Assembly: GCA_039197065.1 (NCBI GenBank)
Contig: JBCCUL010000017.1
Span: 1 to 64,000, forward strand
DNA: 64,000 bases
Direction: 5' to 3'
Source of the DNA: JANQPX01 sp039197065
Lineage (GTDB): Bacteria; Pseudomonadota; Alphaproteobacteria; Geminicoccales; Geminicoccaceae
Numbering within the stretch: position 1 is the first letter of the stretch; each line of letters begins with the position of its first letter. Made by a program: the position numbers and the translations under genes. This document shows, piece after piece, positions 26,395-34,718 of the stretch. The notes below the pieces were generated by a model, which made no database searches, had not been told where the DNA came from, and saw nothing but the letters and a program-made list of their open reading frames with translations.

Positions 26395-27773
26395 TCGGGA
26401 GGCAGTTCGAGGGCGATCCGTTCCCAGATCGCTTCGAGACCGTGGCTCTCGAAGTCCTCGATCAACGCGCCTGCCTCGTCCCGCTCGAACTGCGGGTGAT
26501 ATTCGATATGGGCGGGATAGCCCGACAGGCCGCCCCACACAGCGCCGTGAGCGAGCGCCACATCGCCGAGACGCTGCCAAAAGATGGCGCTGTCCTCCGG
26601 CCAGGCGGGACGGCCATCGTCGTCGTTGAGAACGATGTCGACCGCGAGCCCGTAATTGTGCCAGGAATGGCCGCCCTCGGCGTCGGTCAGAACCTTGCCG
26701 GTGACGCTTCGTCCCTGCTCGAAACGCTGCTGCTGTTCGGAAAAACTCCGAAAGCCGGCGATCACCCGAACGTCATACCCCTCGCTTCGAAGCTGACTGA
26801 TCATGCCGTTAACTAAGGAGACGAAGTCCGGGTTCATGTTGCCGCTGGCGAGATAGCCTTCGGGGTCAGCCGGATGCAGCTGGCGGGGCGGACGGCGGAA
26901 AGTCCGTTCCTTGACCGGATTGGGAATCATCAGAAGCTGGCCCTGCAGAATGAGATAGGGCTTGGCCAGGTCCGGATTGGCGACGACCAGCGCGCTCACG
27001 GGAAGGCCAAAGTTGCGCGCCACGTCGGCAAGCGTTTCGCCGCCGCGCACCGTATAGGTGAGATCACCGCTTGTCGGCAGCGCAATCTCCCTGACCGCCA
27101 CAGGCGGCGTGGTGCGTTCGCCGAATTCGGTAAGCACGGCGTTCAGCTGCTTCATCTCGACGATCTGCGGCTCGGCCATCACGCGGGCGGGGGCCATGGC
27201 GTCGGCAAGCCGGGCGATACCCTCATGGCGCGTGACCAGGGCTTGGTTGATGGCGGGCCAGGTTTCGCGATTGCCGACCACGCCATCCTTGCTGACGCCG
27301 GCACCCTCTTGAAAACTGCGCACCGCTTGATCGGTTTTGGCATCGAACGTGGTTTCACCGCGCATTTGCAGATAGCCGAGCACCGCAAGGGCGCGCTGCA
27401 GCAGGCCGACCGCGCCGTCCGAGGATCCGAGCCGCAAAACCGGCAGATCGACCTTGCCGGCCTGCACCGCCTCCGCCCCAGCGTTGGACAAAGTGGACGA
27501 ACCGGTTGTTGGCAAAGGCCCGGAGCGCGCCCCCCCTTCGGGTCGAAAAGCCCCTTCTGTGCGGTTCAAGAGATCAGGCCGAACCGATCCTTCTAGGCCA
27601 TTGAAAGTTGCCACCCCCCGGCTGGACGCACCGCCTTCCGAAAGGGCCGCATTGAACGCTCCGCCCTTCTCCGCCCCGGCACCGGGTTGTGCACTCACAT
27701 CGATCTTCAAAGACGCGTTGCTCTCGCCCACTCGCGGGACGGACAACCCCTCCTTGGCAGGCAGGTCAGCCAC
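26388..27773 (-). CDS. PG_binding_1 - LysM - M15 peptidase
   Basis: A 461-residue peptidoglycan hydrolase candidate. Residues 1-105 are low-complexity (Gly/Ala/Ser). A peptidoglycan-binding helical domain follows (LGSSDGAVGLLQRALAVLGY near 120). A LysM module comes next (TYTVRGGETLADVARNFGL near 240, ending LLMIPNP). The C-terminal M15 domain has the zinc ligands in GHSWHNYGLAVDIV near 365 and HIEYHP near 425, as in L-alanyl-D-glutamate peptidases. No Sec or Tat signal is visible despite a cell-wall substrate. It starts at GTG with only a weak upstream GGAG. It might be released by a special route or act as an endolysin-like enzyme. Confidence 0.85.
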   Translation of the reverse strand: MADLPAKEGLSVPRVGESNASLKIDVSAQPGAGAEKGGAFNAALSEGGASSRGVATFNGLEGSVRPDLLNRTEGAFRPEGGARSGPLPTTGSSTLSNAGAEAVQAGKVDLPVLRLGSSDGAVGLLQRALAVLGYLQMRGETTFDAKTDQAVRSFQEGAGVSKDGVVGNRETWPAINQALVTRHEGIARLADAMAPARVMAEPQIVEMKQLNAVLTEFGERTTPPVAVREIALPTSGDLTYTVRGGETLADVARNFGLPVSALVVANPDLAKPYLILQGQLLMIPNPVKERTFRRPPRQLHPADPEGYLASGNMNPDFVSLVNGMISQLRSEGYDVRVIAGFRSFSEQQQRFEQGRSVTGKVLTDAEGGHSWHNYGLAVDIVLNDDDGRPAWPEDSAIFWQRLGDVALAHGAVWGGLSGYPAHIEYHPQFERDEAGALIEDFESHGLEAIWERIALELPPEV

Positions 27774-28149
27774 TTGCTCATGAACTCCATCGGATCAAAG
27801 ACCAAGACACATTTCGAAATGATACGCGAAAAATCAAAGCAAGTTAGAATTGACTCCAGCCAATACCTTCTTGCGTCAAGTACAAAAATCAAAAAAACGC
27901 ATCATTTAAATCTCTAAGCGAAAATATCCGCAACTGTTACGGTCATTATTTATCCAGCGCATTAGGATCGATGCGATAGGAAAGGCCACATCACGAACAC
28001 TTCACGAAGCCATGGCCTCGACTTCGCAGGCTTGTGAGCCTTCGAGGGCTTTAAGATTGGCTAAGCTTTTCCAACTATGAACAATGGTTGAGGGCTGCTA
28101 TCGAGCGGAGGCCTGAAAGCCAGAAATCAACGGGCCTGGAGAAAGCGGC
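27774..28149. other. AT-rich spacer, no gene seen
   Basis: A 376-bp divergent spacer. The first ~150 bases are strongly AT-rich and must hold the M15 gene promoter. I see no RNA gene, operator or coding frame. Confidence 0.4.
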
Positions 28150-28500
28150 ATGGAGAGCGTTATGGAGACCACGGCAGCACCGTCAAGGCGAAGAGGCGCT
28201 GGGCGCTGGCTGTTCTGGTTCGGCATCCTGCTCCTGGCCCTGGCTCTGCTAGCTCTGATCTACGAGCTGATCATGGCGGCGACTGGCGGCTACCGGACGA
28301 TCGCCGCCGGCGAACTCTGGTTTCGCCTGCACCCTTACAGCCTCAACCTCTCGCAGGCGATCACCCAGCGCTATCTTTTCCCCAGCCTTTGGGATCCGGT
28401 TATCGTCGGCCTGCTGCAATGGCCGGCATGGTCGATCCTCGGCGCGCCCGGCGCGATCCTCGCCATACTATTCCGTCCGCGAATGATGAAGGAGGGCTAA
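28150..28500 (+). CDS. Small membrane protein encoded upstream of msrP
   Basis: A 116-residue protein with two clear transmembrane segments (LFWFGILLLALALLALIYEL near residue 25 and a second around 85-110) and a basic N-terminus. I do not recognise a family. It lies four bases before msrP, where the heme membrane partner MsrQ is often found, but it is too small and lacks the histidines of MsrQ. A role as an alternative membrane partner is only suggested by position. ATG 28150 follows GGAG; an ATG four codons later is also plausible. Confidence 0.75.
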   Translation: MESVMETTAAPSRRRGAGRWLFWFGILLLALALLALIYELIMAATGGYRTIAAGELWFRLHPYSLNLSQAITQRYLFPSLWDPVIVGLLQWPAWSILGAPGAILAILFRPRMMKEG

Positions 28501-28504
28501 CCTC

Positions 28505-29500
28505 TTGCCGATTCACAAAAAGAAAGACTGGTCGATCGCCGAAAAAGACGCGACCGATGAGGACGTCTATTTGAATCGCCGGCGCATTCTGACCGCAGTC
28601 GGCATCGGCGGCGCCATCCTCGCAGCCCCGCTCGCCTTTCGCACCATGAGCGGGCTGATGCCGGCGCGCGAGCCGATAGCCCCACCTGCTCCCGATCCCT
28701 CCGCAGGTCTCTATCCCGTCGAGCGCAACGCCGCCTACACCCTGGATCGGCCGTTGAGCGCCGAAGACGATGTTCTGACCTATAACAACTTCTATGAATT
28801 CGGCTCCCACAAATCGATCTCGGCGGCCGCCCAGGCGCTGCGCATCCGCCCCTGGCAGGTCAGGCTGGATGGCATGGTCGAACAGGAACAGACCGTCGAT
28901 ATCGACGAGCTATTGAAGCTGATGCCGCTCGAAGAACGCCTCTACCGTTTTCGCTGCGTCGAAGCCTGGTCGATGGCCGTGCCTTGGAGCGGCTTTCCGC
29001 TGAAGGCCTTGGTGGAGCGGGCGAAACCGCTCGGCAGCGCGAAATATGTCGTCATGGAGACCTTCTACGATCCGGAAATGGCGCCTGGACAGGGGGCCAG
29101 CTGGTATCCCTGGCCCTATGTCGAAGTGCTGACGATCGAAGAGGCGACCCATGATCTCGCCTTCATCGCAACCGGCCTCTACGGTAAGCCGATCGCCCGT
29201 CAGAACGGCGCGCCCCTTCGTCTGGCGGTGCCCTGGAAATACGGGTTCAAATCGATCAAATCGCTGGTCCGCTTCTCCTTCACCGAAACCCGCCCGAAGA
29301 CCTTTTGGGAACAGATCCAGCCCGCCGAATATGGCTTTTGGGCCAACGTCAATCCCGAGGTCTCGCATCCCCGCTGGAGCCAGGCGACCGAGCGTGTCCT
29401 GGGCAGCGGCGAGCGCGTGCCGACGCTCCTCTATAACGGCTACGCCGAGCAAGTCGCCCATCTCTACAAAGACCTCCAAAGCGAACGCCTCTTCGCCTAG
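28505..29500 (+). CDS. msrP: Protein-methionine-sulfoxide reductase catalytic subunit MsrP (YedY)
   Basis: Periplasmic molybdenum-cofactor enzyme that repairs oxidised methionines in envelope proteins. It has 331 residues, the usual length. A Tat-type leader (NRRRILTAVGIGGAILAAP) follows a ~20-residue extension. The cofactor-binding cysteine is in FRCVEAWSMAVPW near residue 155, and GFKSIKSLVRFSF near 250 is typical. The start is TTG at 28505, about ten bases after GGAGGG; this site lies inside the end of the upstream gene. The canonical heme partner gene msrQ is absent. The stop TAG begins a repeat copy. Confidence 0.93.
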   Translation: MPIHKKKDWSIAEKDATDEDVYLNRRRILTAVGIGGAILAAPLAFRTMSGLMPAREPIAPPAPDPSAGLYPVERNAAYTLDRPLSAEDDVLTYNNFYEFGSHKSISAAAQALRIRPWQVRLDGMVEQEQTVDIDELLKLMPLEERLYRFRCVEAWSMAVPWSGFPLKALVERAKPLGSAKYVVMETFYDPEMAPGQGASWYPWPYVEVLTIEEATHDLAFIATGLYGKPIARQNGAPLRLAVPWKYGFKSIKSLVRFSFTETRPKTFWEQIQPAEYGFWANVNPEVSHPRWSQATERVLGSGERVPTLLYNGYAEQVAHLYKDLQSERLFA

Positions 29501-29573
29501 GTGGCGTGGCCACCTCATGGGTTTGGGAGCGCCTTCGAAGAATGTGTCCATGCTCCGCTGGCATACGGTTTCA
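29498..29573 (+). repeat. TAG-associated repeat copy after msrP
   Basis: It begins with the msrP stop codon, carries the perfect palindrome GGTGGC-GTG-GCCACC (29500-29514), the CTCATGGGTTTG core and the tail CTGGCATACGG. Its first 20 bases are nearly identical to those of the copy at 1012. The remaining ~200 bases to the next gene show no feature. Confidence 0.7.
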
Positions 29574-29776
29574 TGTCGGCTGGATGGGGGTTTTGTGACC
29601 TGGCAAAGCTATTTCTAGAGCGGAAAGCTTATACAACAGCTGCTGTCTCGCTTCCTGATGCTCGCCGACCCGGTAACAAAGCTTAATGGATGGCTTGTAC
29701 CATGCGCGCGACCTTGCCTTTTTGGCTTTTAGTGGCAAGTTGTCGGCCATCGATTGAACGAGAAAGGTGGCTTCCG

Positions 29777-31036
29777 ATGACAGGATTTTCAGCCCGCGCA
29801 TCGTCCCTGGCATTGGCAGCTGGCCTGATCGCCTTCGGTGCTCCGCCATCGATTGCCCATGAGTCGGCCGAGCATAACTGCGCCGTTGTCGGCCAATGGA
29901 TCGATCCGGCAACCGGGGACAAGCTGGCCTATGATCGGACGATCGAAGCCGCCACCGCCTCCGACATTGTCATGCTTGGCGAGATCCATCCTCATATCGA
30001 ACATCATCGCTGGCAGCTTGCGGTGATTGCCGCCCTCCATGGCCGCAGGCCGGACTTGGTGCTCGGTTTCGAGTCCTTCCCGCGCGCGGTTCAGCCGGCC
30101 CTCGATCGCTGGGTTAAAGGGGAACTGTCGGAAGACGCGTTTCTCGAAGAAACCAACTGGCCGAGAAACTGGGGCTTCGATCCTGAGCTCTATCTGCCGA
30201 TGTTTCATTTCGCGCGCCTTCATCAGGTGCCGATGATCGCCTTGAACGTCGAGCGCGACTTCGTCTCGCGCATCCGTGACGATGGGCTGGAAAACATCCC
30301 GGAAGACGAGCGCCGCGGCCTCACGGAGCCCAAGACCCCGACGGAAGCCTATCTCGAGAGCCTCTCGGCAACCTTCGGCCAGCATCTTGACCTGCGCAGC
30401 GAAGCTGAGGCGTCGGACGACACGGCCGAAAATCAGGAAGCCGAGACCGAAGAGGACATTCGGGACAACCCCGGTTTCAAGCGCTTCGTGAAGGTTCAGA
30501 CGACGTGGGACCGTGCGATGGCGCAGGCATTGGCCGAGGCGAGCGCACGCGACGGGTCGCCGCTTGTCGTCGGCGTGCTCGGAACCGGCCACCTGGAGAG
30601 AGGCTTCGGCGTTCCGTATCAGCTTCAGGATCTCGGCGTCGAGAACGCCACGGTCTTCATCCCCGTCTCTCCAGAGGAAACCTGTGACATCCACGAAGAC
30701 GAAGTCGCGGAGGCGCTGTTCGTGCTGCCGCCGCTTAGCCAGATCGCCGCAGCCCCGGACGGTCCGAGACTTGGCGTGATGATCGAAACGGCGGAAAACC
30801 AAGTGCGCGTTCTCCAGGTCATGGAGGACAGCGTCGCCAAGGCCGCGGACATTCGCGATGGCGACGCCATCCTGACGGCAGCCGGCGTCACGCTCCAGAC
30901 CACGTCCGATCTCATCAGCATCGTCCAGCGGCAGGCGCCCGGCACCTGGCTGCCCCTTTCGATCGAACGGGAAGGCGAGGCACTCGATATCGTAGCGAAA
31001 TTTCCGTCCGCCGCCGGCAGCAACGGCAAGCCCTGA
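29777..31036 (+). CDS. ChaN-like protein with C-terminal PDZ domain
   Basis: Exported protein of 419 residues. The start is the ATG with AAGGTGG six bases upstream; the longer frame has no such site. A signal peptide (LALAAGLIAFGAPPSIA) is followed by a ChaN/EreA-like domain: MLGEIHPHIEHHRWQL near residue 60, GFESFPRAVQPAL near 90, VVGVLGTGHLERGFGVP near 255. ChaN-type proteins bind heme or iron. Residues about 325-410 form a PDZ domain (LGVMIETAENQVRVLQVM, IRDGDAILTAAGV). It is one base from the next gene, an M1 peptidase, with which it forms an operon. A periplasmic peptide-handling or metal-linked role is inferred. Confidence 0.85.
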   Translation: MTGFSARASSLALAAGLIAFGAPPSIAHESAEHNCAVVGQWIDPATGDKLAYDRTIEAATASDIVMLGEIHPHIEHHRWQLAVIAALHGRRPDLVLGFESFPRAVQPALDRWVKGELSEDAFLEETNWPRNWGFDPELYLPMFHFARLHQVPMIALNVERDFVSRIRDDGLENIPEDERRGLTEPKTPTEAYLESLSATFGQHLDLRSEAEASDDTAENQEAETEEDIRDNPGFKRFVKVQTTWDRAMAQALAEASARDGSPLVVGVLGTGHLERGFGVPYQLQDLGVENATVFIPVSPEETCDIHEDEVAEALFVLPPLSQIAAAPDGPRLGVMIETAENQVRVLQVMEDSVAKAADIRDGDAILTAAGVTLQTTSDLISIVQRQAPGTWLPLSIEREGEALDIVAKFPSAAGSNGKP

Positions 31037-31037
31037 G

Positions 31038-33068
31038 ATGCAGCGCACAGACAGTCTCCAAAGAATGCACGTAGCCCTGACCTTCGTCCTCGGTATCGTC
31101 GGCCTGCTGATCCTGACATCCCCTTCAGCTGCAGAGGCCGGGGACAGGCTGCATCACAGCATCGATCTCGCTTTGGAGCCCGAGGCTGGCAGGCTGGACG
31201 TCACCGACAGGATCGACGTCAGCGGCCATGAGCAGCTGGCGATCAAGCTTGCGCCGGGCCTTATGATCGATGACATCAGGGTCGACGGACAGACCATTGC
31301 GCCTGAAATCGACAATGGCGTGACCTGGATCCCGCTGCCATCGGATGGCGATCATCGGGTTGAACTCGCCTATGGCGGCGTCCTCGAAAACCAGACAGAC
31401 CGCCGCGGCCTCTCCCCGATGATCTCCGAAGACGGCGTCTTCCTCCCCTACGGCATCGGCTGGCTCGCTAATGCTGGCGCCGAGGACGACCGGGTAACCT
31501 ATGAGCTGACCATTACGACACCTGTCCCCTACAAAGCCATCGCCACGGGACGAATAGCCGAGGAGCGCGAAACGGTCGACAGCGCGGATGACATATATCG
31601 AGCAACCTTCGAAGCCAGCAACCCGACCGAACCGCCTTCGATCTTTGCAGGCGATCTCAAAATGGATGCGCGTCAGCACGGCGATATCAATATCCGCACC
31701 TATTTCCCCGCCGACCGGCAGGATCTTGCCAGCACCTATCTGGACCAGGCCGCCGGTTACATCGATCTCTTCGAGGAGCAGATCGGCGCCTATCCCTATG
31801 ATGACTTCTCGATCATTTCAGCGCCATTGCCGGTCGGTCTCGGCTTCCCCGGCCTCACCTACATCTCCTCGCAAATCCTGCACATGCCGTTCATGCTGAC
31901 CCGCTCGCTCGCCCATGAGATCGCCCATAACTGGTGGGCGAATGGCGTCTTCGTCGAATGGAGCGAAGGCAATTGGTCCGAGGGGCTGACCACCTATATG
32001 GCTGATTACGGCCTGGCCGAAGCTGCCGGCGAGGATCCCGCTTGGGAAATGCGTCTCGGCTGGCTTCGGGACTTCGCCGCCCTGCCCGCAGATCGTGACA
32101 AGCCGATCACCGCCTTTCGCAGCAAGGGCCACGATGCCGATCAGGTGGTCGGCTACAACAAGGTGGCCATGGTCTTCCACATGCTGAAACAGGAGCTGGG
32201 CGAAGAGGCGTTCAGCGCCGGCATCAAAGATTTTTGGGAGACGTATAAGTTCAAGACGGCGAGCTGGAGCGACCTCCAAGCAAGCTTCGAGGCGGCGAGC
32301 GACCGCGAACTCAGCCGGTTCTTCGAAGCGTGGTTGAACCAAAAGGGAGCGCCTCAGCTCACATTGGAGACGGCTGATCTCCTGGAGAGCGAAGGCGGCT
32401 ACAAGCTCGACCTCAAGATCGCGAGCAATCCCGCCGATTATGATCTGCTCGTTCCGGTTCAGATCGCTTTCGCCGACCGCATCGAGGAGAGTGAAGTCCG
32501 GCTTGCGGACGGCGGCGCTGAAGTCACCTTCGAGCTTGATGCGAAACCGATCTCGATCGGCATCGACCAGCGCCACGACCTGTTTCGCCGGCTCGCCGCG
32601 GATGAAGCGCCGCCGATCCTTCGGGACGTCACGCTGAATGCCGGGACGCTCACCGTCATCGCCGCCAATGGCAGCGAGACGATCGCAAAAACCGCAGAGG
32701 AGCTGGCGGCGCGCACCCTGGATACAGGCCTCCAGCTCGCGGACGCCGGCGACGAGGCGATCGGGACCTCGCCGCTCATGCTGGTCGGCCTGAAAAACGA
32801 ACTGGCCCCCATCCTGGCGGAGGCCGGGATCGACGCCGTACCGGAAGCGCTCCAGGGACAAGGCACGGCGCGCGCCTGGGTGGCCGCGCGCAGCGATGCG
32901 CCGCCGGCTCTCGTGGTTGAAGCTGACGACGAAGAAGCGCTCGGTGCTCTCCTGCGTCCCCTACCCCATTATGGCCGACAGAGCTTCTTGGTTTTCGACG
33001 GCCGGCGGGCCATCTACAAAGGCGTATGGCCAACCGGCAACAACGCGCTTACCAGGCGCTTCGATTGA
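31038..33068 (+). CDS. M1 family metallopeptidase (exported)
   Basis: Zinc aminopeptidase-like protein of 676 residues. A hydrophobic N-terminus (ALTFVLGIVGLLILT) ends in a likely cleavage site (SAAEA). The N-terminal beta domain is followed by the thermolysin-like core, with the zinc site HEIAHNWW near residue 293 and the third ligand in NWSEGLTTYMADY near 315. GAMEN is replaced by LPVGLGFPGLTYIS, as in membrane-type or atypical M1 proteins. The last ~150 residues are an extra alpha/beta domain. The start overlaps the end of the ChaN-like gene (TGAGATG), implying translational coupling. Confidence 0.9.
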   Translation: MQRTDSLQRMHVALTFVLGIVGLLILTSPSAAEAGDRLHHSIDLALEPEAGRLDVTDRIDVSGHEQLAIKLAPGLMIDDIRVDGQTIAPEIDNGVTWIPLPSDGDHRVELAYGGVLENQTDRRGLSPMISEDGVFLPYGIGWLANAGAEDDRVTYELTITTPVPYKAIATGRIAEERETVDSADDIYRATFEASNPTEPPSIFAGDLKMDARQHGDINIRTYFPADRQDLASTYLDQAAGYIDLFEEQIGAYPYDDFSIISAPLPVGLGFPGLTYISSQILHMPFMLTRSLAHEIAHNWWANGVFVEWSEGNWSEGLTTYMADYGLAEAAGEDPAWEMRLGWLRDFAALPADRDKPITAFRSKGHDADQVVGYNKVAMVFHMLKQELGEEAFSAGIKDFWETYKFKTASWSDLQASFEAASDRELSRFFEAWLNQKGAPQLTLETADLLESEGGYKLDLKIASNPADYDLLVPVQIAFADRIEESEVRLADGGAEVTFELDAKPISIGIDQRHDLFRRLAADEAPPILRDVTLNAGTLTVIAANGSETIAKTAEELAARTLDTGLQLADAGDEAIGTSPLMLVGLKNELAPILAEAGIDAVPEALQGQGTARAWVAARSDAPPALVVEADDEEALGALLRPLPHYGRQSFLVFDGRRAIYKGVWPTGNNALTRRFD

Positions 33069-33095
33069 GGTCAGGTCGTCCTCAAGCCTCAATCG
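33062..33095 (+). terminator. Terminator-like hairpin after the M1 peptidase gene
   Basis: CGATTGAGG (33062-33070) pairs perfectly with CCTCAATCG (33087-33095). The left arm contains the stop codon TGA, so the structure forms only once ribosomes have left. Confidence 0.6.
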
Positions 33096-33170
33096 TAACG
33101 GTGGCCTATCATCCTACGGTCTGAACGGCGATCCAGCTTTAGAGTGCAAGACGGCCATATGGTAAATTTT

Positions 33171-33195
33171 CTTTCTTAATTTTCCGTTAAGAAAG
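33171..33195 (+). promoter_or_regulatory. Hairpin that would hide the ribosome site of the gene at 33207
   Basis: CTTTCTTAA and TTAAGAAAG are perfect complements around a seven-base loop. The right arm includes the start of AAAGGAA, the only ribosome site for the ATG at 33207. The A/U-rich stem would be weak and could open with temperature or on binding a factor. Confidence 0.45.
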
Positions 33196-33206
33196 GAACC
33201 GTCCTC

Positions 33207-33578
33207 ATGCGCGCCATGTCTCTTGCCGTCACCGCAGGCGCTTGTCTCTTTGGCCTGACAATCGCCAGCGACGTTCGAGCGGATGCCGTTAAGGTCTCGC
33301 CTCAATTGACCGTCTTCACTCAGGAGCAGACTCGTCCCGAAAACGGCGGGCCGACCTTGCTACGCGGCGACGCAACGAAGCGAGGCACCGTCGATGCTCG
33401 CTTCGGCGGTAGAACCTATGAACCAACCCGATTTCAAGTCGGAGCCGGCGACAAGCTCTGGCTGACCGATCCGATCAGCGGTGAGGTGATCGTCTGCGAT
33501 GAACGGCGCACCAACCGCGTCGGAAGCCGCTTCATCGGCTGCCTCAAGGATGAACTGCCCGATGCCGTCTATAAGTAA
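33207..33578 (+). CDS. Small secreted hypothetical protein
   Basis: A 123-residue protein with a signal peptide (SLAVTAGACLFGLTIASDVRA) and a mature part of about 97 residues. I do not recognise a family. It contains two cysteines (in VICDERR and GCLKDEL) that could form a disulfide, and a GDKLWLTDPISGEVIVC segment with alternating hydrophobics suggestive of a small beta barrel. AAAGGAA lies eight bases before ATG, inside a hairpin. Convergent with a tiny membrane-protein gene. Confidence 0.7.
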   Translation: MRAMSLAVTAGACLFGLTIASDVRADAVKVSPQLTVFTQEQTRPENGGPTLLRGDATKRGTVDARFGGRTYEPTRFQVGAGDKLWLTDPISGEVIVCDERRTNRVGSRFIGCLKDELPDAVYK

Positions 33579-33592
33579 TTCCTGGTCGTCCG

Positions 33593-33730
33593 TCAGATCA
33601 GAATGGCGATCAGTAGAACAACCAGCAAGGCACCCGCCCACCCTTTTTGATCAAGTACATAGAGGGCGATGATCAGAAGGAGCAGGATGATACCAAAAGA
33701 CGGACCGTAAGCTGTATCGTAGTAACTCAT
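33593..33730 (-). CDS. 45-residue membrane microprotein
   Basis: A short minus-strand frame reading MSYYDTAYGPSFG, then a hydrophobic helix IILLLLIIALYVL, a DQKGW turn and a second helix LLVVLLIAILI. AGAGG lies four to five bases before the ATG. The amphipathic-free double-helix hairpin and proper ribosome site make it a likely real microprotein despite its size. It lies between a secreted protein gene and prmA, co-directional with prmA's strand. Function unknown. Confidence 0.6.
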   Translation of the reverse strand: MSYYDTAYGPSFGIILLLLIIALYVLDQKGWAGALLVVLLIAILI

Positions 33731-33790
33731 GGTACCTCTAGCTGCCGTTTCGACCGTCGGATGGCATATCTCATCGATTCACTCGATATT

Positions 33791-34684
33791 TTACGTCTTC
33801 TTGCGCGACATTACGAGCGTTGTCCAGGGGCCAATCTCGATACGCCGGCGAACAAACAGGCCATGGCCGTTATGCGCACGTGCCACGCGCCTTGCCTGCC
33901 GGTCCAGCAAACCGGACAGAACGGCAACGCCGTTGGCCGCCAAAACCTGACTGAGATCCTTCGCCATGTCGCAGAGCGGATCGGCCAGAATGTTGGCGAG
34001 AATGACGTCGTAAGGCCCGTGCATGCGGACCCTCGGATCAGCATAGCCTTCGCTCACGATTGCCTGAAGATGGCCGTCGACGGCGTTCAAGCGCGCGTTC
34101 TCCGCGGCGACGTCGACGGCGACCGGATCATTGTCGACCGCCAGAACCCTCGCCGGCCAGCATTTGGCAGCAGCGATCGCCAGCATGCCGGCGCCGCAAC
34201 CCATATCGAGAACCTGGCGAAATCGGCGTCGCCGGGCCAGCTGGTCGATCGCCTGGAGACAGCCCTGGGTGGTGGCGTGCTCTCCCGAGCCGAAGGCAAG
34301 GCCGGCATCGAGGCGGATGGGCCTCACCCCCTCCGGCGGCGGCGTATCGACATGACTGCCATGGATCCAGAACCGGCCGATCGTACGTGGCGGCATATCG
34401 GCCTGGACTTCTTTGACCCAGTCCGCATCCGGCACTTTGTCGATGTCGATGGAGACGGAGCCCAATGAGGCGCGTTCGGCCAAAGGTTCGAGGAGAACCT
34501 CCAGATCCTCGGGATCGGGCTTCTCCCCGTGCAGCATCTCTACGCACCAGAGTTGCCCATCACCGTTCTCCTTGCCATCAATCTCGAAGGCGGCGATACT
34601 TAAGGCATCAGCGTCGACCGAGTCCAAAAACAATTCAACGGCACCGACAGGAACGACAAAGCTGCTCTTCCAGAATGGCTGCAC
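33791..34684 (-). CDS. prmA: Ribosomal protein L11 methyltransferase
   Basis: Cytoplasmic SAM-dependent enzyme that trimethylates ribosomal protein L11. It has 297 residues, the standard size. The signature LAFGSGEHATTQGCL lies near residue 130, the SAM-binding VLDMGCGAGMLAIAAAK near 165 and the catalytic-loop motif NILADPL near 235. It starts at GTG with only a weak GAG upstream. It lies just downstream of the helicase gene on the same strand. Confidence 0.95.
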   Translation of the reverse strand: MQPFWKSSFVVPVGAVELFLDSVDADALSIAAFEIDGKENGDGQLWCVEMLHGEKPDPEDLEVLLEPLAERASLGSVSIDIDKVPDADWVKEVQADMPPRTIGRFWIHGSHVDTPPPEGVRPIRLDAGLAFGSGEHATTQGCLQAIDQLARRRRFRQVLDMGCGAGMLAIAAAKCWPARVLAVDNDPVAVDVAAENARLNAVDGHLQAIVSEGYADPRVRMHGPYDVILANILADPLCDMAKDLSQVLAANGVAVLSGLLDRQARRVARAHNGHGLFVRRRIEIGPWTTLVMSRKKT

Positions 34685-34718
34685 AGTTACTCACACTCAA
34701 TAAGACTTGGCGGGGACT

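Noticed and set aside
29789..31048. A 419-codon minus-strand frame opposite the ChaN-like gene
   Set aside because: Shadow frame; ChaN and PDZ motifs fix the coding strand.
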